The notes beneath the pieces were generated by a model that saw only the letters and a program-made list of their open reading frames with translations, made no database searches and was not told where the DNA came from. Positions 48,004 through 57,859 of a stretch of 64,000 nt of DNA are shown here, piece after piece. Both the position numbers and the translations under genes were made by a program. This DNA comes from Dastarcus helophoroides (Eukaryota > Arthropoda > Insecta > Coleoptera > Bothrideridae), in assembly GCA_028583605.1 (NCBI GenBank), contig CM053329.1, positions 3,410,001-3,474,000 on the forward strand. The letters are read 5' to 3'. Position 1 is the first letter of the stretch, and each line of letters opens with the position of its first letter.

Positions 48004-48535
48004 GTGTAATCAAATGACGTGATTGGAAATAAATTCAACCCTTGTTATTTGAAAATTTTTGTAACTTTAGACAAAAAAATTAGCATTTGAATTTTTTTTT
48101 TTGAGATGTTGTTCAATTTTGGTAGCATGTATCTCATTTTAAAATAAAATCTATTTAAAAAATTCACTTCATGCTCTATTAGATATGTCAACATTTTTAA
48201 TGCGCCATCAGGAAAATTGCAGAGAGGTGACATTTGATATATATGTGTAAAACAGAAAAAAAAACAAATATAACAGATTAAAGTTTTCCACAAAGTTGTC
48301 TCGCCTTTAATTAAAATTCCAGTGTATATCAAGTATTGCTATACGTAAAAAGGGTGGACATTTCATAATCTTATTTTAACTGGTATTTTTTAAGTTATGT
48401 AATAATAACTGTTTTTGCAACTACCGATTAAGAGGCTGCAACTCCTACATAAATCACCTGAGATGTGCAACTCCTACAGAAATTACTTCAGAGATAATCT
48501 GTGTAGGAATGTTCTCTATTAGTTTTGAAATTTTA
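48004..48535. other. No gene recognised
   Basis: AT-rich. The 95-codon minus-strand frame 48045-48332 has no domain. A small direct repeat (aactcctac..aaatcacctgagatgtgc / aactcctacagaaattact) lies at about 48440-48490. Confidence 0.4.
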
Positions 48536-49565
48536 CAGGAAATACTTCTTCCGGGATTGGACCGTGTCAAACAAAAGGCTTTAGAAGAAACTATTAAATT
48601 TTGTGAAGGACGAAAGATAGGGCAAAGATGTCAGTTTAATGACAGTTTCAATGCCCTGCGCAACAATGGCTACAAATCACACGACATTGAAACTGTCATT
48701 AAGCGACATCTTCACCCTACCCCTCGTCCTTTAAAAAAATCAATAGTTTTTTCTAAAGCCTTTCTTCCTTATGTTCACGAAGTAACAGATCAAATCGGAA
48801 AATTATTAAGAAAACTCAACGTTAAACCCATTTTTTCATCATCCTCAAAAATTCAACAGCTCCTCCCATCTCCCGAAGATAAAATGTTATCCTTTCGTTC
48901 TAATGGTGTGCACAGGGTTCCTTGTTCTTGTGGTTCAGTGTATATCGAAAAAACGGGGCGATCATTTAAGACGCGAATATCCGAGCACTAAAGATGTCTT
49001 AAGTCTGGTTTATTTTCGCAGTCAACCATTGCGGAACATTAACATGAGACCGGACATAAGATTGTTTTTGATAATATTTTAATTATATCCAATATTCCCA
49101 ATTACTATAATACGAAGATACGCGAGGCTATTGAAATCCAAAAGTTGCTCAAAGAGAGACGATGGTTATATGCTTCCCTCCATCTGGAAACCAACCATCG
49201 GTAATCTTCGGGAGTGATCGCGCACACGCATGGTATATAAAGTTTCCCTTTCTTTCTTTCCTCTCAGAAGAGTTCCGCCTCTGGTATGCTGCACATACTG
49301 ACTTACCATGCTCTTCTGTCTAAACTTTCTTATCCTTTGTACCAAATTTTCAATTCAGAAGAGTTTCGCCTCTGGTATGGTGGACATCCTGACTTACTGT
49401 GCTCTGAGGTTTTGAAATTAGCCCCTTTTTACTTTTTTGTATATTTCGTTGTATTTTATTTCTTTGTTCCCGAAGAAACCCCCTACGATGGTGGGCAAAA
49501 CGTCAAACACTTTTAGTAGTTCTTTGACACGGTCCAATCCCAGAAGACGTATATCCTGTATAGAT
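48536..49565 (+). mobile_element. Penelope-like element, 5'-truncated, with terminal repeat
   Basis: Begins with the inverted terminal sequence (ttacttcttccgggattgga-like at 48541, then ccgtgtcaaa), runs into an RT-GIY-YIG coding part, and ends in a full terminal repeat (49265-49560) with two 91-bp-spaced cagaagagtt units and the agtagttctttgacacggtc end. Both outer edges read tacagg-atac / gtatatcctgta. It is the only copy in the window with coding sequence, so it identifies the family of the other terminal-repeat copies. Confidence 0.85.
48560..49205 (+). pseudogene. Penelope-like RT thumb and GIY-YIG endonuclease
   Basis: The 160-codon frame ending at 48991 has the RT end (NALRNNGYKSHDIETVIKRH at about 48-67, then FLPYVHEVTDQIGKLLRKLN at 85-104). 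It then has the cysteine-bearing start of a GIY-YIG domain: GVHRVPCSCGSVYIEKTGRS at 133-152, where the family has GVYxIPCSCGxVYIGxTGRS. The YIG glycine is E here. After a stop, other frames continue with HETGHKIVFDN-like and AIEIQKLLKERRWLYASLHL to 49200, the usual end. The RT core is missing, as expected for a 5' truncation. Inactive. Confidence 0.8.
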
Positions 49566-50185
49566 TAAGATATTTGCATCCATTTTTACTTTTTTTGGGA
49601 AGCTTGATCATTGACCTCTATTCTGACGTTAGATTTACCTTCGGGTAGAAAATATACGCTAAATAGGTTTCTGTCAGCACGGATAACTTTTGTTTTTGGT
49701 TTTTGTATAAGTATTGTTCCAGAAACGTGAATTTGAATTAAGAAATATTCGCATATGTGATACTATATAGGCAATATAACGGAGCTAAGAATTATAGTCC
49801 TTGTAATAATACATCAAAAAAATGAATTCCGAAGGTTTTTTCTTACTAAACGTCGGCGTCGATTATCCACATAATTTTTTTCATAAACATTGCGTATCTT
49901 TATGTACAATATTTTTTATAGCGATAACCCACATTCTGTTGATACAGAAAACTTATTTTTTTTCCATGCATGCTCAAATTTGTAGCAAAGCCAAATCATA
50001 TATTTTTTGTTGTACAAATTACATGTTCGTGTGCAACCTTTGGGATATTAAAAGATATTCATCTAAAACTCTCTAGTTTAGTGAATTACACATTAAATAT
50101 TAATGCTACATGATTCATATAAGAGTACGACCGAATATACTGTTACGAACCGATTTAGCTGAAATAACGCATTTATCGACTCCTT
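49566..50185. other. No gene recognised
   Basis: AT-rich. The 84-codon frame 49822-50076 has no domain. The sequence at 50136 (tatactgttacg) may be the left end of the next inverted-repeat element. Confidence 0.35.
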
Positions 50186-50189
50186 TTAT

Positions 50190-51573
50190 TAAGAATTCAA
50201 AGTGTTGTTATTCGCAAAGTGACTCATGTCCATAAATTAGATTGAAAGATCTTAGCAGCGGATTCTAAGTGCAAAAATGTGTAAAAAGTTTCCTATAAAT
50301 CTATATTGGGAAAAGTTTCGTTTTCGAGATAAAAGGTGTTAAACGTAAAATCAAAATGATGATTATTTATTGATTTTTTCGAAAGGTGACAAGATAAATA
50401 ACTAAAATTTGGCACACCCATTTACATTTTGATGCTGTATAAAATAAACTGTAAAAGCTTATTCAACGTGGATGGATCAGTTGTGGGTAAAACTAAGGAA
50501 GGGAGGCTTACGAAAATTGTTTGTTATTTTTAATTTTCTAGATATTTTAAGGTTAAACTGTTTAGTAGAAACTTATTTACGTAAAAAAGATACTCCTATC
50601 TTACCTCGATAAAGTAGACCGCTTTCGAGTAAAATGCATTCTAGGAACTACTATTAAAGAGATCTGAGTTGTTGGTGTGTCATAGACACAAGAAAAAATG
50701 ATTGTCCAAGTAACTTAAGTTTAATGTCTTAGCATTAAAGCAATACTTATTCTTTGGTTTAGTTTTTCAACTTCTATTAATCGTGGGTTCCTTAATTGAT
50801 TTTCGAATAGAGGATTGAGCGATATGCATTTTGTGTACGGGTTCTGTAGTGGAAACGCAATGGCTGCTCGTTTCAAAAATAAGATGATCCGGTATTCTTC
50901 TTTGAGAAAATCAACCATAATCCCGCTGAGTTGTCAATGCGTTTTTATTACACAATCCATACAAAAAATTTATATTCCGTAATTCTCTATGCAAAATAAA
51001 TCTATTGAAACCATAATTAAAAAATTTAACAATTAAAGCAAAGAAAAGTATCGCTTGAATGTTTTGACGCTAAACTCAAATTATATTGACAATCATTTTT
51101 TTTTTGTTCCCATGCCCCACTTTCAATTTAGACCTTTTTTTATAGTAATTCCTAGACATGCAATACATTTTTGAATGCATTTTACTCGAGAATGAGATAA
51201 GGTAGAAGTACATTTTTTAGGTAAAAATGTTCTTACTAAAAGGCTTAAAATATCAAAAATGTTGACAATAGTAAAATTAGAAATAATTTTATTGCCATCC
51301 CCCCTAGTTTTACCCGCCACTGATTCCCGCTAAATAAAACTTTACAGTTTATTTTATAGAGCGTCAAAGTCTAAGTAGACGTACCAAATTTAAGTTATTT
51401 ATCTTATCGTATAAAAATCAATGGAAAACCAATATTTCGATTTTTTTTTGACACCCTCTATCTCGAAAACAAAGCTTCTCTCGGTGTAGATCTATAAAAA
51501 CTTTTTACATATTTCGGTACAAGGAATCAACTGTTAAAAGTTTTTAACGTAATTTCGGGATACCCTGTATACT
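50190..51573. mobile_element. Inverted-repeat element with ~430-bp arms
   Basis: Left arm about 50190-50642 and right arm about 51163-51573 are imperfect reverse complements. Anchors are cgttttcgagataaaaggtg (50319), caagataaataactaaaatt (50389), tataaaataaactgtaaa (50437), tgggtaaaac at 50485 and cgagtaaaatgcattc at the inner edge. The right end ccctgtata is of cagggt type (TA next to it). The left end is decayed and may reach 50136. The centre of about 520 bp is unique. No transposase. Confidence 0.75.
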
Positions 51574-51840
51574 TGCAGTAGAGTTGGCTGAAAATCATTT
51601 TTTATTTCAATATTCCTATTTTTTGGCAACGGCTACCTAAAAAAAATTGTTACACTTAGAGATAAAAAAATCTCCTTCCGATACGCATTAAGTTTTTAAC
51701 AACCTAAGAAAATGAAGTTTTTTTCACAAATTTTAGCAACCTGCAAATGGTAGAAATATGGAAACAAACAACAAATATGAAAAAGCATAGTACAGCGTTT
51801 GAGTACGAGCGAGCGCAGCGAACGAGTAACTTAAAGCTAT
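51574..51840. other. Non-coding, with a GC-rich palindromic patch
   Basis: AT-rich, with gagtacgagcgagcgcagcg / aacgagt near 51798, in which agcg words repeat. No gene. Confidence 0.35.
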
Positions 51841-51844
51841 ACAA

Positions 51845-52440
51845 GCTTAGTAAAACTACTTTTCTCAGGAGTTTGTTTACACTATTTTTTCGCATTTTTT
51901 GATGGTTATCAATAAATAATTATAAATATAAAAGCATTACAAAGTTAGAAATTGAAAAAAGTTATCTGTTTATTATTTCCATAACCTAGCAACCTGACGC
52001 ATCTTTGTTGATTTACAAAACAATAGTTGATAAGTGTCATTTTCGTTGATCGAGTTGAGTTTAAATTACCAAATTACACATTTATGTAACCTGTAATGAT
52101 GGATCCTAGTTAATGGTCGATGCAATAAGACACAATTTACTTAACACACGCTTTATTGGTCTCTTCTACATATGCTCTCGATATCTACTCGGCTCATGCT
52201 CGACTGCCTTCTTCCCCTTGCTCCCTCACGTGGCTCGAAGTCCCGGGTTTGTATCACATGTGGCACATTCTATGTGGAAAAAGACAGTGGCGGGTTCCCT
52301 AATGCTAACATTTATAAATATAAAAATATGGCTCGTTATTGAAAATAATTTTAAAAACTCTCCCCAAGGAATTTAAAAGGTCGCTCTAGAAGCATCTTTA
52401 TGTTATTTTATGTGCAACTGTGTTTAATTGACAATGACGG
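51845..52440 (+). repeat. Dispersed repeat C, copy 1 (interrupted by an LTR)
   Basis: Matches the minus strand of 61058-61375. Shared blocks are cttagtaaaactac / ctttagtaaaactg, atctgtttattatttccata (51963), aacctagcaacctgacg, gtcattttcgttgatcg, then after the LTR taaaaggtcgctctagaa and gtgtttaattgacaatgacg. Non-coding. Confidence 0.8.
52085..52310. repeat. Solo LTR (226 bp) with 4-bp target duplication
   Basis: Starts TGTAACCTGTAATG and ends ATGCTAACA. It is flanked by ttta on both sides (52081-52084 and 52311-52314). It is much GC-richer than the repeat around it (tcgactgccttcttcccctt, tcgaagtcccgggtttgt). The partner copy at 61 kb lacks it at the matching place. The 87-codon frame over it (52113-52376) has no known domain. 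The family is not the gypsy 1 LTR family. Confidence 0.75.
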
Positions 52441-54490
52441 TTGCTATGCATTAATGTGACGTATCTGTCCGGAAAAGTGCCACTTAACTAAACAATTTTA
52501 AGTTTGGTAAAGTGGCATATTACCGACATAAACTAATCTAAAATCCATATTTTGAAAAGTAGCCCTAGACTTAGTGACCCTCTTCTCCCTTCATTTCGGC
52601 AAATATTTTGACTTTACCGTTTCCTGAGTGCCAGCCTCTATTTTCACCCTACCAGCACATTTACCACCGAATATATGTTGTATCTACGATTATATTATAA
52701 AGTGATATTTACAAGTAAAGAAAGATTTGTCATAAAAAATTAATAACAAGAAAGTTCCCTGTTACAAAAAATTACGAACTATTTCTAAAAAAAATATAAT
52801 TTTGTTTGAAAAAGCCTTAATTCCACCTCTTTCTGGAAGAAGGGTTGTAGCAATGATAAAACATACATAATACATGCCATCTGTTTATTAATTATATTTA
52901 ACATTTCTACGACCCAGTTTGAAAATATTTAAATTTTTATTAATGTTTGTTAACAATATTCTAAAACAGTTTTTGGAGAATACATACCATCTGATAAGAA
53001 AATGGTATTTTAAAAACTTGTACCATTCAAATATTCTTTCCAATTCTTTTAATGTAATGCTATGAATTTTACATATGCCTCTATATCAAAAAACAAAAGA
53101 AAGAACCTTTAAATGCTTTCAATTTCTGTTTAAATGATTCTTTGGTTTGATATTGTAAATATACGATTACTTTAAGTGATAGTACTTATCATGGAATGCT
53201 TTTATCGTTGGTACAACCCTCCTTTCAGAACGAGGAGGAATTGGAGCTTTTCCATCAAAACTATAAATTTCCTAGCCTAACTATTTCTGTTCCTTAAAAA
53301 AAACATTTTATTTATTACTCTCTAGTGATAGATCCTATCTTGCTTTGGGCCAGCATGTCATAGAATCTTCGTCAGTGGGGAATTTATTTGGAGAAATTAG
53401 CTAGCCGCTGAATTGTCGAATTTTAAACACCAAAAATTGTTCCTAGTAATTTCATAGATATATTATGTGTTGCCATTATATTTCTTATAATCACATAATA
53501 TGGAAAATAAAAAAAACTCGCAGAAAGAAGAAAAGTATTCCTATTGCAAGCCGGGTAACAATAAGACTAAATGACAAATTTAATGCCGGTGTGGTAGAAA
53601 AAGAGGTTAGCAATCATGGAAAGGTAATATCAAAACATTGTTAAAGAGAAGGGGGAAAAGAGATAAGACCCTAGGAAAAAGGACATTCAGGTCCTCCAGT
53701 CAGTTAGTCACTCTAGAGCAAACTTTCAAAATACAACTTTTACACTCGTTTAGAGGGCGACTAGGTTAATATTAAATGATTAAGGGTTTTAACTTATTTT
53801 TTCACGTACCCTCAGCCTTACCTTACGCCACGGGATCTAGCCCTTTTCACATTTCTAATGTTTGAAAGTTCGAAAAAATTAGTGAAGAACTTTCTTATTT
53901 TATTAAACTTTGTAGTGAATTAGCAATCGGAAGTAGTTTTTTCTTCACAACGATCGTTTTCAGTTTTTCTTCTTTATAAGTATAAGATTTTTTGAACTAG
54001 TCATTTCGGCTCACGCAATACAGCATTTAGACTGGTATATGCTAGACTTTTTCTGGAAGTAGGTTTTATAAATATAGGCACAATCCCCAACGTGATTTAT
54101 TCGATATAGGATTTAGATTCAACATTGAGACATTCAGAATTTTCATTTATTCTTTTTGGCTGTAATTCATCGATATTATTTGTTTTGAAACACCCCGTTG
54201 GACAATTCAAAGACTTTATTGATACTTTGTAGAATTTCCATTTGATGTGTTATTTATTTTTAAATTGAGTTAATGACATAAATATTAAGTAGTAGGTGGT
54301 AGACTAGAACTTTCAGTCGTTCGAGATAATACTACCCCACGTATTACTAGGAGGCGGTAAAATGCTGCTTACATCACGTTTCCGCCTCTGACACGTGAGT
54401 CGGTTCCTGTTATTCTTCTTTCCTTATCCTGCCATTCCCTTATTTCATTTTTTCATCAACTCTGATTTTTTCTTCTAATTATTAAAAACA
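52440..54490. other. No gene; partial similarity to 60.0-60.9 kb
   Basis: AT-rich. The part at 52660-52720 (taccaccgaatatatgttgt, then tataaagtgatatttacaag) resembles 60150-60215 in direct orientation. The last 200 bases (aggcggtaaaatgctgctta, cctctgacacgtgagtcggt) are GC-richer and may be the 5' leader of the following LINE. Confidence 0.35.
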
Positions 54491-54493
54491 AAG

Positions 54494-55150
54494 ATGATAG
54501 ATTCTCTTCGTGCAAAAAATTCCGGACGTAAACTACCCTCCTATTCTGATGTCCGGGTGAAGGGTGTACGAGGAAATCCAAAATGGACGGAAAATTTTAA
54601 TGTGCACCGAGCCAAGTTTCTTTCCAACAATTCATTCAAAATGCAATTCTGTAACATTCTAGGTCTAAACTCAAATCTAAACGTGGTTCATCAACACCTT
54701 CAAAATAAAAGATCCCATGTGGTGTCTCTGACACCAATACAGTCCATTTGTTTTGCCGTAATTACGCCTTGCACACAAAATTTCGACACAGGAGGAGAAT
54801 TTGTGCTTTTACCCGAAGCAACCTGTCCCGTCAACGAGATGACGCACTAGAAGTAATATTCATTTGTTCACTTTATTTGTCTCCAACCGATCTCTAATAC
54901 AGACCGCTCTCCTCTTAACTCTCCGTAATATTTGATCACCTATGGACGAATTTACCAAAGGCTAATGTTGTTTTTCTCGGTGACTTTAACGTACACAACA
55001 TCCCTTGGTTCAGGTTTTCTTTTCGAATTGACGACGCGGGAAGGGTGGCAGAGGCTATCGCCATCACTTGTGGATTATGGCAATTATTTAAGGAATTCAC
55101 AAACATTCCTTCCCATTAACCTAATCTACTCGACCTTTTCCCTATAAATT
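54494..55150 (+). pseudogene. LINE AP-endonuclease domain
   Basis: The 118-codon frame at 54494 holds FKMQFCNILGLNSNLNVVHQ and SHVVSLTPIQS, the N-terminal endonuclease strand (family LTETQ; here the glutamate is lost). Later, in another frame at about 54965-55060, VFLGDFNVHNIPWLRFSF matches the catalytic GDFN motif, followed by GRVAEAIAITCGLWQLFKEF. Nicks target DNA in active elements; inactive here. Confidence 0.75.
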
Positions 55151-55158
55151 CTCCAAAT

Positions 55159-56590
55159 TTGTATAGAATCTCTGTGATATCACCGCTTGAAAATTTGGAT
55201 CACAAGCTTGTAGCAGCCCCTCGCTCGTTTCATATACCACCTCCTTCTCAGACACAGAACCGTAGGGTTTGGCACTTTAGCCCTGCTAACTGGAAAGAAT
55301 TAAGAGACTTCTTTGCATCTTCTCCATACCGGAAAGTCTGCTTTAACTTAGACAACCCTTCTTCAGTCGCCGAATCCATCACTAAAATTATCCTGATTGG
55401 TATGGAATGCTTAAGTCCTCACTCCCAAAAGAAGTCTGCCTCCAGTAAATCTTGGTTCAGCAAAAAATGTGCTCAGGCTGTCTCCTGCAAAAATCGCGCA
55501 TATCGTCATTGGCGAAATAATCCGTCAGTCGAGACTCGGACCATATTTCTAGATGCACGAAATTTTTGTAAACAGGTTATTGACGAGGCAAAAGTTATTT
55601 CGATCGTAAAGTGCGCTAGAGGCTTATCAACTATCCGAACAGTTTCAGGTGTTTTTGGGGAGCTGCAAAGTCGATTGGAAAGGATTTTGCATTTTCAAAT
55701 TTTTCACTTTTACTCGATAAAAATAACAATATTGCGATTAATTCCAAGGAAAAGGCTGATATACTAGCCTAAAAGTTTGCTGAAAATTCTAATCATAAGT
55801 CTTGAAAGGCAGAACCTCCTATTTTTTCTAAGGTTGGCACTTCAAAGCTTGAAGTTGTTTTTAGACAACTCACAATCAGGAAGATTTTCATTGGGTTGAC
55901 ACCTCAAAAGTTTCTGGCCTTAATGGTTTCCCCGCTATTGTTTTTAAGTGCACCCCAGAGTTGACTCCTGTACTAAGCAAATTTTTCACACTCTCTTAAA
56001 ACAAAGGTGTATTTCCTAACATCTGGTAATCTGCTAGGGTGCAGCCTGTCCCTAAAAAGGGGAAAACGAATCTAACTAACAACTATCGCCCTATATCTTT
56101 GTTACTCATTATATCCAAACTGATGGAAAAGGTTATCAATATTGAGATTTTCAAATATCTGGAGGAGAATAGAATCATCTCGGATAGACCATACGGTTGT
56201 AGATGACAACGCTCCATTGGCAATTTACTGGCACATGTTACTCAAATCTGTAACTCAGCTATGAAAAAACATGGTAAATCTAGAATTGTGGCATTGGATA
56301 TCTCAAAGGCCTTCGACAGAATCTGGCACCGATCTCTTTTCGCCAAATTGACATCTTATAGTCTTCCTCCTAGACTCTGTCATTTGATATCCAATTCCAG
56401 GTCGTCATCGATGGCATCTCATCCGAGATATTTGCGATTAATGCAGGAGTGCCCTTGGCTTCAACTTTCAAGCCTATATACAGCTACGCAGATTATACTG
56501 GCTTTGTGTCATCTTTTTTTTCTGCGACAAATCATTATTCGTCGCTGCTTAAGATCGACCAAGGGCACAGCAGATACAGATGATTAATTG
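55159..56590 (+). pseudogene. LINE reverse transcriptase
   Basis: The 202-codon frame 55159-55767 covers the linker (WHFSPANWKELRDFFASSPY, WFSKKCAQAVSCKNRAYRHW). After stops, KVSGLNGFPAIVFKCTPEL (55900-55960), ARVQPVPKKGKTNLTNNYRP (56035-56092) and ISLLLIISKLMEKVINIEIF follow. The frame 56261-56587 has VALDISKAFDRIWHRSLFAK with the catalytic D of the A motif. In a shifted frame, FAINAGVPLAS replaces the usual GVPQGS, and YADYTGFV replaces YADD, so the active site is lost. Confidence 0.8.
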
Positions 56591-56688
56591 GGATCTTGAA
56601 AAAATTCTGGAATAAGGTAAAAAAAATTTGGTCGACTTCAACGCTTCAAAAATTCAGGTCGCGGTTTTCTCTAAGAAAACATCGAGGG

Positions 56689-56925
56689 ATAAAAATCTTG
56701 TCCCCTGAAACAAACAAAGACTAAAAAACACAACAGAGGCTGCTCCTACGCATTTTAATAGCCAAGCTCTTTAGAAGGATCAGAGAGATCAGTATCTCTT
56801 TGAAGATGATAGCTTGGCTATCGAAACACATTAAAACAACCTCTGTTTTGTTTTTCAATCTTTCTTGGTTTCAGGAAACAAGATTTGTATTTCAATTTTT
56901 GATGATAACCAAAAAATCAAGGGAT
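56689..56925. repeat. Palindromic 220-bp element nested in the LINE
   Basis: Ends aaatcttgtcccctgaaaca at the left and ggtttcaggaaacaagattt at the right, with a short right extension. Flanking 12-mers atcgagggataa (56678-56689) and atcaagggataa (56920-56931) differ at one base and are the target duplication. Removing the insert joins the LINE reading frame exactly: AVFSKKTSRD then NATNILMEGK. The inner hairpin uses aatagccaagctct... and gatagcttggctatcg. Confidence 0.85.
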
Positions 56926-56931
56926 AATGCA

Positions 56932-57575
56932 ACAAACATATTAATGGAGGGTAAAATCCTTCCGATGGGATCCAATCTATCTATTCTAGGAGTGAATGCG
57001 AGCACTAACTTCTCTTTGTACGATCATTTGCGCGCCATTGCCAAATCTGCCTCTCAGTATCTAGGCTTTCTTTTTAGGGCAAAAAAGTATCTTACATCTG
57101 ATCAGCTACTCACACCTAGAACTAGAACACTGTTCTCATGTTTGTAGTTTAGCCCCAAACACACTTTAGCTCTTTTGGATTCAATTCAAAGAAGAACGAT
57201 TCACCTAATTGATGACTACAGTTTGTCCGATTCTCTCGAAACACTGGAGCACAGGAGGGTGGTTGGTGACTTGCTTCTTTTTTACAAGTACTATTATAAA
57301 AGATGCTCGTAGGAAATAATAAAATTGATCCCCCAAGAGCAAGATTCTTGGGGCATACAAGACAGTCGGAGACAGCAAATTCCTGTGCGGTCCAGCTTGA
57401 CACAGTAAGGACTTCTCTCCAAGGAGACTATTTTTTTACAGAACTTTGAAGCTGTGGAACGCGTTACGAAAAGGAATTTTCCCTAAAAATTACAGCCTAT
57501 CCTTGTTTAGGAAGACGGTTCGTCGCCATCTATCCTTGTTTTCGTATCCGACTCTCAGTGCTTTGAAGGCATATT
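56932..57575 (+). pseudogene. LINE 3' coding part after the nested insert
   Basis: Resumes as NATNILMEGKILPMGSNLSI in the frame to 57147, then LRAIAKSASQYLGFLFRAKK. In other frames ALLDSIQRRTIHLIDD-like, LEHRRVVGDLLLFYKYYYK (57245-57300) and RKTVRRHLSLFSYPTLSALK ending in a stop near 57572 match the conserved 3' end of such LINEs. Frameshifts present. Confidence 0.75.
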
Positions 57576-57859
57576 AGGGTTATTCATTGCGAGTGAGTTA
57601 AAATTAAATTTAAAAAAATTAAAAATAAAAGCAATACAACCAAATAAAAATATCAAATAATCGTAGGTGTTAAATTGAAACTCTCAAAATTTTAATTTTT
57701 TTCTCGACATTTTGAAACTACACATTTCCGGGAATAATCATCTCTATTTTTTATTTTTGCACTGAAATTTTCACCTGAAGTTATAAATCTAATCCCAGCA
57801 ATTCTTGTAATTCAACTCTAACATCAAAATTTTGAGAAACAATTTTAAATACATGAAAG

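Larger units (their letters stand above)
54494..57600 (+). mobile_element. Jockey/CR1-like LINE, nearly full length, split by a palindromic element
   Basis: Domain order along the plus strand: a basic N-terminal part and start of the AP endonuclease (54494-54850), endonuclease core (54960-55150), linker with RT N-terminus (55159-55767), RT palm (55880-56590), [palindromic element 56689-56925], and RT C-terminal region to the final stop near 57572. A short A-rich tail follows (57600-57640). There are many frameshifts and stops. Confidence 0.8.

Noticed and set aside
57149..57403. 84-codon minus-strand frame
   Set aside because: Antisense to the 3' coding part of the jockey/CR1-like LINE.
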